The notes below the pieces were generated by a model. That model worked only from the letters and a program-made list of their open reading frames with translations, made no database searches and was not told the origin of the DNA. Of a stretch of 64,000 nucleotides of DNA, positions 9,640-19,064 are shown piece by piece. Made by a program: the position numbers and the translations under genes. The stretch's first letter is position 1. The number at the start of each line of letters is the position of its first letter. Source of the stretch: Agreia sp. Leaf283 (GTDB lineage: Bacteria; Actinomycetota; Actinomycetes; Actinomycetales; Microbacteriaceae); contig NZ_LMNF01000002.1 in assembly GCF_001422485.1 (NCBI RefSeq), forward strand, positions 569,949-633,948, written 5' to 3'.

Positions 9640-12309
9640 CTATCCCGTGTTCTGCAGTCCGGCCGCGACCCCGTTGACGGCGAGGAGCAGAAGCCGATGG
9701 GTGTCGTCGGCCGGGTCGACGCTGCCCGAGCTGCGAACGGCCCGGAGAGCCCGGAGCTGCAGGAGCGACAGCGCGTCGACGTAGGGACTGCGGAGCCTGA
9801 CCGCGCGCTGCAGCACGGGACGACCCTCGAGGATCTCGCCGTGACCCGTCGTGCGCCTCACCCATTCGCGGGTGAGCTCCATCTCGTCGAGCACGAGGGA
9901 GGCCAGGTCGTCGCGATCGCCCAGGGCGAGATAGCGCTCCGCGAGCCTGTCGTCGGTCTTCGCGAGCGACATCTCCACGTTGTTGATCATGGCGGTGAAC
10001 AACGGCCACCGGGCGTAGGCGTCTCGGAGGACGTCGATGTCTCCGACCGCCGCGAGGGCAGAACCGAGCCCGAACCAGCCGGTGAGATTGATGCGCGCCT
10101 GCGTCCACGCGAAGACCCAGGGGATGGCCCGGAGATCTTCGAGCGATTCCACGGACAGTCCGCGCCGGGCCGGCCTCGAACCCAGCGCGAGCAGGCCCAC
10201 CTCCTCCATCGGGGTGACCTGGGCGAACCAGGGAGCGAAGCCATCTGCCTTGATGAGTTCGAAGAAGCGCTCACGTGAACGCAGGTCGAGCGTGCGCGCC
10301 ATGTCGACGAAGTCACGGGTTGCCGTGTTGTTGGCCTCTTCGTTCGACGGGCTCGATGCGAGCAGGGTGGCCGCTGCCATCTGCTCGATGTGGCGCGCGG
10401 CGATCGCCTTGTCGCCGTACTGGGCGAAGATCACCTCGCCCTGCTCGGTGAGCTTGAACCGGCCCTCGACGGAGCCGCCGGGCTGCGCCATCACGGCCTC
10501 GTTGGCCGGACCGCCGCCACGACCCAATGCGCCACCCCGGCCGTGGAACAGCGTGAGGACGATGTCGTTGTCCTTCGCCCAGCGGGAGATGCGCTCCTGC
10601 GCCGAGTAGAGGGCGAGCGTCGCCGAGACGGGCCCGACGTCTTTCGAGGAGTCGGAGTAGCCGAGCATGACCTCGAGGCGCCGACCGGTTGCTGCCAGCC
10701 GCTCCTGCACCTGCGGGAGAGTCAGCATCTCGTCGAGAATGGTCGTGCTCGCCTCGAGGTCGGCGAACGTCTCGAACAGCGGCACGGCATCGAGCACGGG
10801 GGCCGCCTCGGCAGAACCCAGGGCGGCTTCCGCCAGCGCGTAGACAGTCGCGATGTCGGCCGAGGACTGCGTGAACGACACGATGTACCGACGGGCCGCC
10901 GCCAGGCCGTAGCGCTTCTGCAGTGTCGCGATCGTGCGGTAGACCGACAAGACCTCCTCGGTCATCTCGCTCAATGCACCACCGGCACGGATCTCCTCGA
11001 GCGCCTGACGGTGCACCTTGGAGTGCTGGCGCACCTCGAGCTCGGCGAGGTGGAACCCGAAGGTCTCGACCTGCCAGATGAGGTTCTGGAGTTCGCCGTT
11101 GGCGCTGCGGTCGGCACCGGCCTCTCGCAGGGACTGCTGAATGACCCGCAGGTCGGAGACGAGTTCGTCGGGCAGTCCGTAGGCGAGCTCGGTGCCCTGC
11201 CTGGTGGCGACGATTCGAGCGGCGACCACCATCAGTACTCTGCGGTGCGGCTCGTGCGGCGAGCGTGTTCCGATCTGGCTCGTCACCTGCGGCGCGATGG
11301 CCTGCTGCCGCCCCCACAGCGCCATCAGAGCCTCGCTGGCCGGAGTGTCCTCGGAGTCGAGCGTGAGCGTGCGACCGATACGGGTCGCGGCGTGCTCGAG
11401 GCCGAACAGGATGTGCTCGCTCGCGATCGCGGCCGCCTCTTCCGTGACGTCGGCCGTGACGAAGGGGTTGCCGTCGCGGTCCGCGGCGATCCAGCTGCCG
11501 AGACGCATGAACGCCGGCGCGACCACGGGTGCCTTGCCCGCATCGCCCTCGAGCATCCAGTCGTCGAGCAGGCGGTACACCTGCGGCACGACCTGGAACA
11601 GGGTCTGGTCGAAGATGTTCATCGCCGTTCTGACCTCGTCGAGGGGCGTCGGCCTTGTCGTGCGCAGCGGCGAGGTGCGCCAGAGCACATCGATCTGCTC
11701 GAGCAGGCGCCGCTCGATCTCGGCCGAGGCAAGGCCGCCCTGCTGGCCGGCGTCCCTGTCGGAGAGCAGGTCACTGATACGGCGGATGGCCGAGGCGACG
11801 GCGCGGCGTCGGGCCTCGGTGGGATGGGCCGTCAAGACGGGGTGGAATCTCAGGTCGGCCAGTCGCGCGGCCGTCTCCTCGCGCCCGACCTCGCCGACCA
11901 GCCGCTCGATGGCGGCGGGAAGGGAGTCGGCGGGCGCGGGATCGCTCGCGGACACGTACCGGCTTCGCAGCACCCGCACCCTGTGGTGCTCCTCTGCCAG
12001 GTTGGCCAGGTGGAAGTAGCTGGTGAACGCCCGGGCGACCTGCTCGGCCCGCACGGGCGTGAACGAGTCGACGAGCTTCTCGGCGTCTTCGATCGACGCG
12101 TCGTTCTGCTTCTCATAGGCGTCGATGGTGAGCTCTCGCAGCCGCTCGACATCGTCGAGCAGCTCGGAGCCGCCTGCCTCGGTCAGAATTCGGCCCAGCA
12201 GGGCGCCGAGCAGTCGAACGTCGGCACGCAGAGCGGCGTCTACCTCGTCGCGAATACTCCGACGGCTGAGGTCGGGGTTGCCAGGGGTCGTGTCAGCAGA
12301 AATCGTCAC
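9640..12309 (-). CDS. ppc: Phosphoenolpyruvate carboxylase
   Basis: Carboxylates phosphoenolpyruvate to oxaloacetate, replenishing the TCA cycle. 889 residues. Catalytic signatures are intact: VLTAHPTEARRR near residue 157 (active-site His), GYSDSSKDVG and FHGRGGALGRGGGP in the middle, and the conserved C-terminal NTG. The ATG start (MTISADTTP) gives a normal N-terminus. The long open frames opposite this gene are artefacts of its G/C-rich codon use. Confidence 0.96.
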   Translation of the reverse strand: MTISADTTPGNPDLSRRSIRDEVDAALRADVRLLGALLGRILTEAGGSELLDDVERLRELTIDAYEKQNDASIEDAEKLVDSFTPVRAEQVARAFTSYFHLANLAEEHHRVRVLRSRYVSASDPAPADSLPAAIERLVGEVGREETAARLADLRFHPVLTAHPTEARRRAVASAIRRISDLLSDRDAGQQGGLASAEIERRLLEQIDVLWRTSPLRTTRPTPLDEVRTAMNIFDQTLFQVVPQVYRLLDDWMLEGDAGKAPVVAPAFMRLGSWIAADRDGNPFVTADVTEEAAAIASEHILFGLEHAATRIGRTLTLDSEDTPASEALMALWGRQQAIAPQVTSQIGTRSPHEPHRRVLMVVAARIVATRQGTELAYGLPDELVSDLRVIQQSLREAGADRSANGELQNLIWQVETFGFHLAELEVRQHSKVHRQALEEIRAGGALSEMTEEVLSVYRTIATLQKRYGLAAARRYIVSFTQSSADIATVYALAEAALGSAEAAPVLDAVPLFETFADLEASTTILDEMLTLPQVQERLAATGRRLEVMLGYSDSSKDVGPVSATLALYSAQERISRWAKDNDIVLTLFHGRGGALGRGGGPANEAVMAQPGGSVEGRFKLTEQGEVIFAQYGDKAIAARHIEQMAAATLLASSPSNEEANNTATRDFVDMARTLDLRSRERFFELIKADGFAPWFAQVTPMEEVGLLALGSRPARRGLSVESLEDLRAIPWVFAWTQARINLTGWFGLGSALAAVGDIDVLRDAYARWPLFTAMINNVEMSLAKTDDRLAERYLALGDRDDLASLVLDEMELTREWVRRTTGHGEILEGRPVLQRAVRLRSPYVDALSLLQLRALRAVRSSGSVDPADDTHRLLLLAVNGVAAGLQNTG

Positions 12310-12354
12310 CGACCTAAACTAGCGCCGAAGTGTTGACGGCATGTTTCGGCGTCG

Positions 12355-12669
12355 TTATGTGTCGGCGCGATCCGAGGCCTGGACCCGGTCGATCAGCTGC
12401 CGCCACGGCCCCACGACGCGGGACTCAGGCAGTGTCGCGTGCAGCTGAGACGTCGACGTCGATTCGACAGGGAGCGCCTCGACGGTGACGACGAAGACGA
12501 AACGATCGGGAACCCCGTCGCCGTCGAGATCTACCGCGTCCGACCATGGGCACGCGTCGACGATGTGGAGCCATTCGTCGACGGCGGTCGACGACTCGTC
12601 GTCGACGACGACCCGCCAGGTTCGCCGTAGACCTGCGAACCCGCCGCTGCGCACCACGGTGATGTTCAC
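12355..12669 (-). CDS. Emfourin-like inhibitor of M4 metalloprotease
   Basis: 104 residues starting at GTG 12669 (VNITVVRSGGFAGLRRTW). The N-terminal strand with SGGFAGL and the compact alpha/beta size fit the protealysin inhibitor family emfourin, small cytoplasmic proteins encoded next to protealysin-like M4 peptidases. The start codon sits in a GTGA overlap with the stop of the upstream M4 gene, so the pair is translationally coupled, which strongly supports protease/inhibitor partnership. Upstream in-frame codons exist inside the protease end but would add non-conserved residues. Confidence 0.8.
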   Translation of the reverse strand: MNITVVRSGGFAGLRRTWRVVVDDESSTAVDEWLHIVDACPWSDAVDLDGDGVPDRFVFVVTVEALPVESTSTSQLHATLPESRVVGPWRQLIDRVQASDRADT

Positions 12670-13703
12670 AACTCGACTCCGACAGACGCCCACGCCCGCT
12701 GCACCGCGTCGAGCTCGTCAGAGGTGCCGCCGTATCGGGCTCGGGCGGCCTCGACCGTGGCACGGGCGAACTCTACGAAGGTGGCTCGCGGCTCGAGCCC
12801 GCCTGCGGTGATCGTGTCGTACCAGATGCGACCGGCGCGCTGCCACGCGTAGCCGCCGAGGGCGTCGGCCACGAGGAAGAATGCCCGGTTGGGGATGCCG
12901 GAGTTGATGTGCACCCCTCCGTTGTCGTCGCGGGTGTCGACGAAATCGCGCATGTGGGCGGGCTGGGGGTCGACGCCGAGGATGTCGTCGTTGTAGGCGG
13001 TGCCCGGTGCCTTCATCGAACGGAGCGCGGCACCTTCGACCATGTCGGTGAACAGCTCCTCGCCGATGAGCCAGCTTGCCTCCGAGGCCACCTGCCCTCG
13101 GCTGTGCTGCTCGACCAGCGCTCCGAACACGTCGGACACCGATTCGTTGAGGGCCCCGGACTGGCCCTGGTACTCGAGCGCGCTCGAGTACTGGGTCACT
13201 CCGTGACTGAGCTCGTGCCCGATGACGCTCAGCGACAGCGTGAACCGGCGGAAGACCTCGCCGTCACCGTCGCCGAACACCATGCGCTCACCGTCCCAGA
13301 AGGCGTTGTCGTAGCGCGAGCCGTAGTGCACGGTGGCTTCGAGCCCGAGCCCGCGACCGTCGATCGAGGAACGCTCGAACGCGTCGGCGAACAGCGCGTG
13401 CGTCGCCCCGAGGCCGTCGTAGGCCTCGTCGACCGCGGCATCGCCCGATTCGGCGCCGCCCTCGCGCCGAACGACGGAGCCGGGCAGCACCTCGCGCCCC
13501 CCGGCATCGCTGATCGTGCGATCAGGGCGAGGCGGCGCAGTCGACGGCGGCACGGCACGCGGAGCAAGAGCCTGCCTCGTCTCGCGCAGGGGCTCCGTCT
13601 GCATGAGGGTCTCGTGGGCCGCGGCGGCGACGCCTCCGAGACCGGCCTCATCGAGGCGGGAGAGACGGGAGAGCAGGTAAGGGGGAACAATCGTGCAGCG
13701 CAT
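12666..13703 (-). CDS. Protealysin-like neutral metalloprotease (family M4)
   Basis: 345 residues from the ATG at 13703 (MRCTIVPPYLLSRL). The short propeptide carries the PPYL motif typical of protealysin-type precursors; no secretion signal is evident, consistent with that subgroup. The catalytic zinc motif HELSH is at residues 163-167, followed by NESVSDVFGAL with the third zinc ligand Glu, and VHINSGIPNRAF near the substrate-binding region. Zinc-dependent endopeptidase. The downstream emfourin-like gene overlaps its stop codon. An in-frame start 12 codons upstream is possible but less natural. Confidence 0.9.
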   Translation of the reverse strand: MRCTIVPPYLLSRLSRLDEAGLGGVAAAAHETLMQTEPLRETRQALAPRAVPPSTAPPRPDRTISDAGGREVLPGSVVRREGGAESGDAAVDEAYDGLGATHALFADAFERSSIDGRGLGLEATVHYGSRYDNAFWDGERMVFGDGDGEVFRRFTLSLSVIGHELSHGVTQYSSALEYQGQSGALNESVSDVFGALVEQHSRGQVASEASWLIGEELFTDMVEGAALRSMKAPGTAYNDDILGVDPQPAHMRDFVDTRDDNGGVHINSGIPNRAFFLVADALGGYAWQRAGRIWYDTITAGGLEPRATFVEFARATVEAARARYGGTSDELDAVQRAWASVGVEL

Positions 13704-13771
13704 GGATCGAGCTTCGCACCGGCCCCTGACATCGTCCACAGAGTCCGACGCCCCGGGCTAGAATTTGAGTC

Positions 13772-14176
13772 ATGACGACCCATTCCGCGCCGGTCACCAC
13801 ATCCGCCCCGGCCAAGACATCCGCCCCGGCCAAAGACATGACGAAGCCCCTCGGTGGCGGCCTGTTCGTTCTCTTCTGGGCCATCGCCATCGTGCTGTGG
13901 GTCCTCGTCGGCCAGTTCGAGGAGCCCGGGCTGCGCGGCTTCGTCGCCGATGCGGGAATCGTCTTCGCCTCGCTCGGCACCGCGGCACCGTTCCTCGCCA
14001 CCCGACGCTCGCTTGTGATCGCCGTCGGCTGGGGCGCCGTCGCGCTCGGCCTCTTCGCTCTCGCCGACCTCGGCCAGGTCACGGTCGTCGTCTATCTCCT
14101 GCGCATGTTCGTTCCGCTTGTCGCCCTCCTCGCCCCGGTCAACAAGTTCGTCAACGGTTACCGAGTGTTCGTCTAA
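13772..14176 (+). CDS. Small membrane protein of unknown function
   Basis: 134 residues. A Thr/Ser/Ala/Pro-rich N-terminus with a short repeat (TSAPAKTSAPAK) precedes four hydrophobic segments, at about 30-46, 57-75, 83-101 and 106-122. No motif recognised. The stop codon abuts the GTG of the mshA-like gene, so the three genes 13772-16104 form one operon. A role in mycothiol metabolism is suggested only by this position. Confidence 0.7.
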   Translation: MTTHSAPVTTSAPAKTSAPAKDMTKPLGGGLFVLFWAIAIVLWVLVGQFEEPGLRGFVADAGIVFASLGTAAPFLATRRSLVIAVGWGAVALGLFALADLGQVTVVVYLLRMFVPLVALLAPVNKFVNGYRVFV

Positions 14177-15376
14177 GTGCTGCGAATAGCTCTCGTCTGC
14201 CTCCACACATCGCCGGCCGACGAGCCGGGCTCCGGCGATGCCGGAGGCATGAACGTGGTGGTGCTGCACCAGGCGCAGGCCCTCGCCTCACAAGGACACG
14301 ACGTCGAGATCATCACGCGACGGTCCACGCCCACCGGTCCGGCCGTTCTGAACTTCGGCGACCGACTTCGCCTGCGGTTCGTGGATGCCGGCCCCGCGCA
14401 TCCGCTCGCCAAGGGCGATCACGAGCTCTACATCGGCGAGTTCAGCGACGCCCTGAGTGCGCTCGGCCCGTACGACGTCTTTCACTCGCACCACTGGTTC
14501 TCGGGCATGGCCGCCCTGCCCGTCGCGCGCACGCGGGGCATCCCCCACGTGCAGAGCTTCCACAGCATCGCGGCCGACGATTCGACTCCCCTCTCCGACG
14601 GAGAGCGCGCGGAGTCGCCCGGGCGCATGGCCGGCGAATCGTGGCTCGCGCGCGAGTCCGACGCACTGATCGCGATCAGCGAGGCCGAAGCCCACACGAT
14701 CGAGACGCGTCTCGGCGGATCGCCCGGTCGCATCACCGTCGTCTCCCCTGGCGTCGACAGCGAGCTGTTCGCACCGGCTGCACCGGCTCTCGGATCGCAC
14801 GAGTCCCGCAGGCCTTACGCGGTCGTAGCCGCCCGGCTGCAGCCGCTCAAGGGCCTCGACCTCGCGATCGAGGCGATCGCCGCGGTTCCTGAGAGCATCC
14901 GACCCGAACTGGTGATCTCGGGCGATGCGTCGGCCGACTTCGACGGATACATCGACGAGCTCTCGCAACTCGCCGGCCGACGCGGCATTGCAGACTCCGT
15001 GCACTTCATCGGTCCGCAGTCGAGACAGGCGCTGGCCGAACTGCTGCGCAGCGCCCGCGTCGTTCTGATCCCCTCCCACTCCGAGACATACGGCCTCGTC
15101 GCGCTCGAAGCGGCCGCGAGCCGCGTTCCCGTCGTCGCCGCCGCCTCGGGTGGTCTCAGGGAGGCCGTGGTCGACGGCGTGACCGGACTCGTTCTCGATT
15201 CGCGCGACCCCGCCGTCTGGGCCGATGCGATCGCCCGCCTGCTCTCGCATGGCGAGGAGGCCGACGAGCTGTCGTCGAGAGCCCGCGAACGCGCGGAGAC
15301 CCTCAGCTGGGCGCGCTCCGCCGACGCGCTCCTGGGCGTCTACACGGGGCTCGTCTCGTCCGTCGCCGTCGCGTGA
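14177..15376 (+). CDS. mshA: GT4-family glycosyltransferase, MshA-like (D-inositol-3-phosphate glycosyltransferase)
   Basis: 399 residues, GT-B fold. The N-terminal motif HTSPADEPGSGDAGGMNV closely resembles the diagnostic stretch of MshA, which starts mycothiol synthesis by moving GlcNAc from UDP-GlcNAc to inositol-3-phosphate. Further MshA-like features are HSHHWFSG, the VVSPGVDSELF segment, and the C-terminal nucleotide-sugar site SHSETYGLVALEAAASRVPVVA. The immediate downstream gene encodes an MshB-like deacetylase, which supports the assignment. Other GT4 enzymes share these motifs, so orthology should be treated as probable. Confidence 0.72.
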   Translation: MLRIALVCLHTSPADEPGSGDAGGMNVVVLHQAQALASQGHDVEIITRRSTPTGPAVLNFGDRLRLRFVDAGPAHPLAKGDHELYIGEFSDALSALGPYDVFHSHHWFSGMAALPVARTRGIPHVQSFHSIAADDSTPLSDGERAESPGRMAGESWLARESDALIAISEAEAHTIETRLGGSPGRITVVSPGVDSELFAPAAPALGSHESRRPYAVVAARLQPLKGLDLAIEAIAAVPESIRPELVISGDASADFDGYIDELSQLAGRRGIADSVHFIGPQSRQALAELLRSARVVLIPSHSETYGLVALEAAASRVPVVAAASGGLREAVVDGVTGLVLDSRDPAVWADAIARLLSHGEEADELSSRARERAETLSWARSADALLGVYTGLVSSVAVA

Positions 15377-16104
15377 GTCTTCTCGACGGCGTGCGCAACG
15401 TGCTCTTCGTGCACGCCCACCCCGACGACGAGACCCTCGCCACCGGCGCCCTGATCGCCGAGCTGGTCGACCGCGGCGTGCGGGTGAGCCTGCTCACCGC
15501 CACCCGCGGAGAACGCGGTGAGATCGTGGAGGGATCGCTCGATCACGCGGTGGATGCCGAGGGCCTGAGCGCGCTGCGCGAGACCGAGCTGCGCCGAGCG
15601 GCAGACTCGCTCGGTATCTCCGACAGGTACTGGCTGGGCACCGCCCCGGCGCGAACCGTCGGGCAACCGACCGTGCGCTACCGCGATTCGGGCATGTCCT
15701 GGATCGAGCCCGGACTTGCCGGTCCCGCGGCCGATGTCGAGCCCGGTGCGCTGGCGCTCGCGCCCCTCGAGCAGGTCGTGGGCGACGTGGTGGCGCTCAT
15801 CGAGCTGCTCGATCCCGAGCTGGTCGTCAGCTACGACCACGGCGGTGGCTACGGACATCCTGATCACGTGCGAACGCACGAGGCCACGCTGGCGGCGAGT
15901 CGCCTGACGGCCACGCCGTTCGCCGAGATCGTCTCCGAACCCGGCTCCGATGTGGAGTGGTTCGACCTCGACCACCGATTGTCAGCGGTGACGCGGGCGC
16001 TCCAACAGCACCGCACGCAGCTGACCGTCGTCGACGGCGATGTCGTGCACTCGGGCGGGCAGCGACACGCGATACCCCTCTCGATGGGGCTGCGCCAGCA
16101 CTGA
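15373..16104 (+). CDS. mshB: PIG-L/LmbE-family deacetylase, MshB-like
   Basis: 243 residues with the zinc-binding HPDDE motif at 16-20 and GHPDH at 161-165, the signature of PIG-L deacetylases. In the mycothiol pathway MshB removes acetate from GlcNAc-inositol; the related amidase Mca acts on mycothiol conjugates. The GTG start overlaps the mshA-like stop by four bases, favouring MshB over Mca. It is shorter than typical MshB (about 290-300 residues), so another PIG-L substrate is possible. Confidence 0.68.
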   Translation: MSLLDGVRNVLFVHAHPDDETLATGALIAELVDRGVRVSLLTATRGERGEIVEGSLDHAVDAEGLSALRETELRRAADSLGISDRYWLGTAPARTVGQPTVRYRDSGMSWIEPGLAGPAADVEPGALALAPLEQVVGDVVALIELLDPELVVSYDHGGGYGHPDHVRTHEATLAASRLTATPFAEIVSEPGSDVEWFDLDHRLSAVTRALQQHRTQLTVVDGDVVHSGGQRHAIPLSMGLRQH

Positions 16105-16259
16105 CTCCGCGGCCGAAGGACTGCACTACTCCTCACGCCGCGTCGAAAATAACCACGGGTGTCACACAGGTGAAACACCCCCGCCACACGAGTCTTCTAT
16201 CGTGGCGCCACCGGGTTCCGCATCGATCCGCGGTCGGGCGCCGTCACGAGGGAGTAAGA

Positions 16260-18437
16260 ATGACTGGAAACACTGTCCGTCTGCAGGCCATCAGGGATGT
16301 CGAGGCCTACGTGCCGCCCGCCATCAGCTTCACCCCGACCGAGACGCCCGGCGAGGTCTTCGGCGAGAACGTGTTCAACCAGATCGTCATGCAGAAGCGG
16401 CTCCCGAAGTCCGTCTACAAGTCGGTCATGGCCACCATCGACCACGGTGTCATGCTCGATCCGCTGGTCGCCGACGCCGTGGCCTCGGCCATGAAGGACT
16501 GGGCCCTCGAGAAGGGCGCGACGCACTACGCGCACGTCTTCTACCCGCTGACCGGTCTCACCGCCGAGAAGCACGACAGCTTCCTCGAGCCGGTCGGCGA
16601 CGGAACGGCCCTGGCCGAGTTCGCGGGCAAGACGCTCACCCAGGGCGAACCGGATGCGTCCAGCTTCCCGAACGGCGGCTTGCGCAACACGTTCGAGGCT
16701 CGCGGCTACACCGGCTGGGACGTCACGAGCCCGGCGTACGTGCTCGAGAATCCCAATGGCAACACCCTCTGCATTCCCACTGTCTTCGTCTCGATGACCG
16801 GTGAGGCCCTCGACCACAAGACGCCCCTCCTGCGCTCGCAGCAGGCGATGGGCGAGCACGCCGAGCGCATCCTGAAGCTGTTCGGGCACACGAACCCGAA
16901 GCACGTCGTGTCGTTCTGCGGGCCCGAGCAGGAGTACTTCCTGGTCGACAGGCACTTCTTCCTCGCCCGACCCGACCTGATCAACGCCGGTCGCACCCTT
17001 TTCGGTTCGAAGCCGCCGAAGGGCCAGGAGTTCGACGACCACTACTTCGGCGCCATCCCCGAGCGCGTGCTCGGATTCATGATGGACACGGAGCGCGAGC
17101 TGTTCAAGCTCGGCATCCCCGCCAAGACCCGCCACAACGAGGTCGCCCCGGGCCAGTTCGAGATCGCTCCGATGTTCGAGCGGGGCAATATCGCCGCCGA
17201 CCACCAGCAGCTCCTGATGACGACCTTCAAGACCATCGCCAAGAAGCACGGCATGGAATGCCTGTTCCACGAGAAGCCGTTCCAGGGCGTCAACGGGTCG
17301 GGCAAGCACGTCAACTTCTCGCTCGGCAACTCCGAGCTGGGCAGCCTGCTCGTGCCGGGCGACACGCCCCACGACAACGCGCAGTTCCTGGTGTTCTGCG
17401 CCGCGGTCATCCGCGCCGTGCACAAATACTCCGGTCTGCTGCGCGCATCCGTCGCCTCGGCCACGAACGACCACCGCCTCGGCGCGAACGAAGCTCCCCC
17501 GGCGATCATCTCGATCTTCCTCGGCGACCAATTGGCCGACGTCTTCGAGCAGCTGGCGAAGGGCCCTGCGACATCGTCGAAGGGCAAGGGTCGTATGCAG
17601 ATCGGTGTCGACACCCTGCCGGTGCTGCCGACCGACCCGGGTGACCGCAACCGCACGAGCCCGTTCGCGTTCACCGGAAACCGCTTCGAGTTCCGCGCCC
17701 CGGGATCGATGCAGTCGGTCGCAGGACCGATGACCACCATCAACACGATCATGGCCGACTCGCTCGACTTCATCGCCACAGAGCTCGAGGCGGCCACGGC
17801 GGCGGGAGAAGACTTCGACACGGCCGTGCAGACCCTCCTCACGCAGATCATCACGGAGCACGGGGCGGTCGTCTTCAACGGCGACGGCTACGCCGATGCG
17901 TGGCCGATCGAGGCCGAGAAGCGCGGCCTCGCCAATCTGCGCACGACCCTGGACGCCCTTCCCGAGCTCATCACCGACGAGGCCATGGAGCTGTTCGAGA
18001 AGTACCGGGTCTTCAACCACCGTGAGATGCACAGCCGCTACGAGATCGGGCTGGAGCAGTACGCCCTCACCATCGGCGTCGAGGCGCGCTTAGCCCTCGA
18101 GATCGGTGCCACGGCCGTTCTGCCGGCGGCCGTGCGCTACCAGACGGAGCTCGCCGTGAACATCGGTGCGCTCAAGGCTGCCGGCGTGGAGACCGATACG
18201 GAGGCTCTCGACGAGGTGTCGGTTCCGCTTGCCGAGCTGCGCAGCGCCCTGGCCACGCTCAAGAAGGCGCTGGCGGCCGAGACCGGTCATGAGGCGCTCG
18301 CCGAGGCGGAGCACGCGCGCGACGCACTGTTGCCGGCGATGGACGCCGTGCGCGCCGCAGCCGACACTCTCGAGGACATCGTGGCCGACGACCTGTGGCC
18401 GCTGCCGACCTACCAGGAGATGCTCTTCGTGCTGTAA
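16260..18437 (+). CDS. glnA: Type III glutamine synthetase
   Basis: 725 residues, the size of GSIII (GlnN) rather than GSI (about 470). Motifs: [12 protein letters not shown] (first metal/ammonia region), [15 protein letters not shown], the [21 protein letters not shown]/glutamate region, and [11 protein letters not shown] near residue 475. Makes glutamine from glutamate and ammonia with ATP. The ATG at 16260 follows GGGAG with good spacing. Many actinobacteria with GSIII also have a type I enzyme; none is in this window. It converges on ssrA across a perfect inverted repeat. Confidence 0.93.
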   Translation: MTGNTVRLQAIRDVEAYVPPAISFTPTETPGEVFGENVFNQIVMQKRLPKSVYKSVMATIDHGVMLDPLVADAVASAMKDWALEKGATHYAHVFYPLTGLTAEKHDSFLEPVGDGTALAEFAGKTLTQGEPDASSFPNGGLRNTFEARGYTGWDVTSPAYVLENPNGNTLCIPTVFVSMTGEALDHKTPLLRSQQAMGEHAERILKLFGHTNPKHVVSFCGPEQEYFLVDRHFFLARPDLINAGRTLFGSKPPKGQEFDDHYFGAIPERVLGFMMDTERELFKLGIPAKTRHNEVAPGQFEIAPMFERGNIAADHQQLLMTTFKTIAKKHGMECLFHEKPFQGVNGSGKHVNFSLGNSELGSLLVPGDTPHDNAQFLVFCAAVIRAVHKYSGLLRASVASATNDHRLGANEAPPAIISIFLGDQLADVFEQLAKGPATSSKGKGRMQIGVDTLPVLPTDPGDRNRTSPFAFTGNRFEFRAPGSMQSVAGPMTTINTIMADSLDFIATELEAATAAGEDFDTAVQTLLTQIITEHGAVVFNGDGYADAWPIEAEKRGLANLRTTLDALPELITDEAMELFEKYRVFNHREMHSRYEIGLEQYALTIGVEARLALEIGATAVLPAAVRYQTELAVNIGALKAAGVETDTEALDEVSVPLAELRSALATLKKALAAETGHEALAEAEHARDALLPAMDAVRAAADTLEDIVADDLWPLPTYQEMLFVL

Positions 18438-18446
18438 GGGGAGCCG

Positions 18447-18495
18447 CTTCGACAGGCTCAGCGAACGGTAACCCCGCTCCCTGAGCCTGTCGAAG
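18447..18495. repeat. Perfect 15-bp inverted repeat between glnA and ssrA
   Basis: CTTCGACAGGCTCAG at 18447-18461 is repeated as its exact reverse complement at 18481-18495, with a 19-base loop. From memory, very similar palindromes are dispersed in intergenic regions of Microbacteriaceae and relatives. Its place between convergent genes suggests it could also stop transcription in both directions. There is no U-tract. Confidence 0.65.
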
Positions 18496-18531
18496 GGCGG
18501 CAACCGAACAGTGCGTGACAGCGACCTCAGA

Positions 18532-18928
18532 TGGTGGAGATGCGGGGAATTGAACCCCGGTCCACTGCTGTGATTCTGCGCCTTCTACGGGCGTATCCTG
18601 TTGAGTCGTTCTACTCGGCCCCGAGCTTTGCTACAGGCATCTAGCTCGACGGGCCCAGCCCGAGTGCAAGTCCCTCCGCGCCCTCAGGCGTAACGCGGAA
18701 GCAATCTCTCTGAATGTCGCCAGAACCCGGGTAGAGAGCATTCCCGGACTGACGGTCTCTATTTAGTGCTTAGAAGAGAACTACGCCGCGAGGGCGAAGT
18801 CTGCCTGAGCAGAGACAGTGCGGTTTGATTTGGCACTTATTGTTTTTCAGAGATCGTTAACGAGATAACCCTGAATCCTCGACCCGCTTCTCGCAGTTTC
18901 GCAGGCAATGTCGAAACCGATCATCCCC
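18532..18928 (-). ncRNA. ssrA: Transfer-messenger RNA (tmRNA)
   Basis: Rescues stalled ribosomes with SmpB. The 5' end GGGGATG (18928-18922) pairs with CATCTCC next to the encoded CCA 3' end (18532), giving a seven-pair acceptor stem with one G-U pair like known tmRNAs; the T-arm CGGGG-TTCAATT-CCCCG is perfect. The tag frame starts at GCC (18834-18832) and ends with TAG (18783-18781): it encodes AKSNRTVSAQADFALAA, whose ALAA end is the ClpXP degron. Total length is about 397 bases. smpB lies about 1.7 kb away on the same strand. Confidence 0.95.
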
Positions 18929-19064
18929 AAGCGGGTCACTATCACGCACTGTTGAGTTGTGTCTTGCGCACAGGCATCCGAAAGGATGCAGCCCTCAATC
19001 CTACGACAGAAAATCGGCAATGGCCACCGCGGGCCCTCCTCCGGTCGCGGATAGGGTGAGACCC

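Noticed and set aside
10390-12336. Long open frame opposite ppc (and similar ones opposite aroA-rsgA, glnA, 58.9-60 kb)
   Set aside because: Antisense frames produced by G/C third-position bias; translations are low-complexity and match no family, while the other strand encodes recognised proteins.
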